64,000 bases of DNA from Pyropia haitanensis (Eukaryota > Rhodophyta > Bangiophyceae > Bangiales > Bangiaceae). The notes beneath the pieces were generated by a model. The model was not told the origin of the DNA, ran no database searches, and was given only the letters and a program-made list of their open reading frames with translations. Location: positions 2,495,090-2,559,089 of the forward strand of contig SDUX01000010.1 in NCBI GenBank assembly GCA_008729055.1. Reading direction: 5' to 3'. This document shows, piece after piece, positions 63,661 to 64,000 of this stretch. Every line of letters begins with the position of its first letter. Positions within the stretch are counted from its first letter, which is position 1. The position numbers were made by a program, and so were the translations under genes.

Positions 63661-64000
63661 CGTGGGAAGAGAAGAAGGGACGCAAAGGGAGAAAAAGGGA
63701 GAGCCGAGAATGGGATATGGGGAGGAAAGGAGGAGGAAGTTCACGTGGGTAGCGCCAGGCAGAGAAAAAAGGGGACAAGGGATGGATAGAATGGGGGAAA
63801 CGGAACAAAGGAAGACACACAAGACGGATTGATAAGAGCACAGCGCCCGAGGAATGGGTCACCATGTAGACGGTGACAGTGAAGAGAAGTGGTGCGGGAG
63901 AGCAAGGGGGAGGGAAAGAGGGAGGGGGGCTCGCGGCGGGGGCGTCTCAGGGGTGTCACCCACGTGGTAGAGACTGCCGGATGAGCGCTGCTGGCGAGAC
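63661..64000. promoter_or_regulatory. RING gene leader and upstream region
   Basis: Purine-rich on + (pyrimidine-rich in the sense of the RING gene), continuous from its start to about 63940; probably its 5' leader and promoter. No discrete box recognised. Confidence 0.35.

Overview
The window is nuclear DNA of a eukaryote with extreme G+C content, most likely a photosynthetic alga. A Bangiales-type red alga (Porphyra/Pyropia-like) is my best inference. The support is: eukaryotic housekeeping genes (eIF4G, SF3A3, PWP1, profilin, GSII glutamine synthetase, an MGRN1/LOG2-type RING ligase); almost all of them intronless; strong G/C third-position bias; and two small proteins with plastid-type N-termini that begin MAF, the phenylalanine-near-the-start signature of red-algal and glaucophyte transit peptides. 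A very GC-rich green alga is not excluded. No lineage-specific marker was found.

Layout: a Tyr-Gly-Arg/Gly/Pro-rich disordered protein, cut by the window edge (1-2874, +); a 47-aa membrane protein (4005-4148, -); cytosolic-type malate dehydrogenase (5391-6425, +); an alpha/beta hydrolase (7177-9013, -); a less GC-rich repeat-bearing island (about 9.3-13.5 kb); a thylakoid-lumen-type protein (13824-14240, +); an OCIA-domain-like membrane protein (14724-15841, -) divergent from adenosine kinase (16432-17535, +); a stranded C-terminal fragment of a PRL1/PLRG1-type splicing factor (18172-18273, +); a small plastid-type protein (19194-19630, -); about 6 kb of low-complexity DNA with one weak gene end (22619-22930, -); a MITE-like element (25345-25893); an unrecognised low-complexity protein (26723-29422, +); glycinamide ribonucleotide formyltransferase PurN (30438-31528, -); an SMP-30-like propeller (about 32640-33631, -); a cystathionine beta-lyase-like protein that appears to lack its PLP lysine (34223-36422, +); eIF4G (36972-40625, -) divergent from a five-exon profilin gene (41903-44456, +); PWP1 (45596-47646, -); glutamine synthetase (48657-49712, -); another repeat-bearing island (about 49.7-55.4 kb); SF3A3 (55461-58160, -); L-serine dehydratase (60398-61653, +); and an MGRN1/LOG2-like E3 ligase (62322-63660, -).

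The genes are unrelated in function, as expected for a eukaryotic chromosome arm with individually transcribed genes. Loose themes are central metabolism (MDH, GS, ADK, PurN, serine dehydratase, MetC-like) and RNA or ribosome biology (eIF4G, SF3A3, PWP1, PRL1 fragment). Two features dominate the reading. First, homopurine/homopyrimidine and CCG/CGG low complexity keeps spurious reading frames open on both strands. Second, the recognisable proteins change frame exactly at long G or C homopolymers in at least seven genes, which points to indels in the assembled sequence, or possibly real slippage alleles, rather than to seven pseudogenes.
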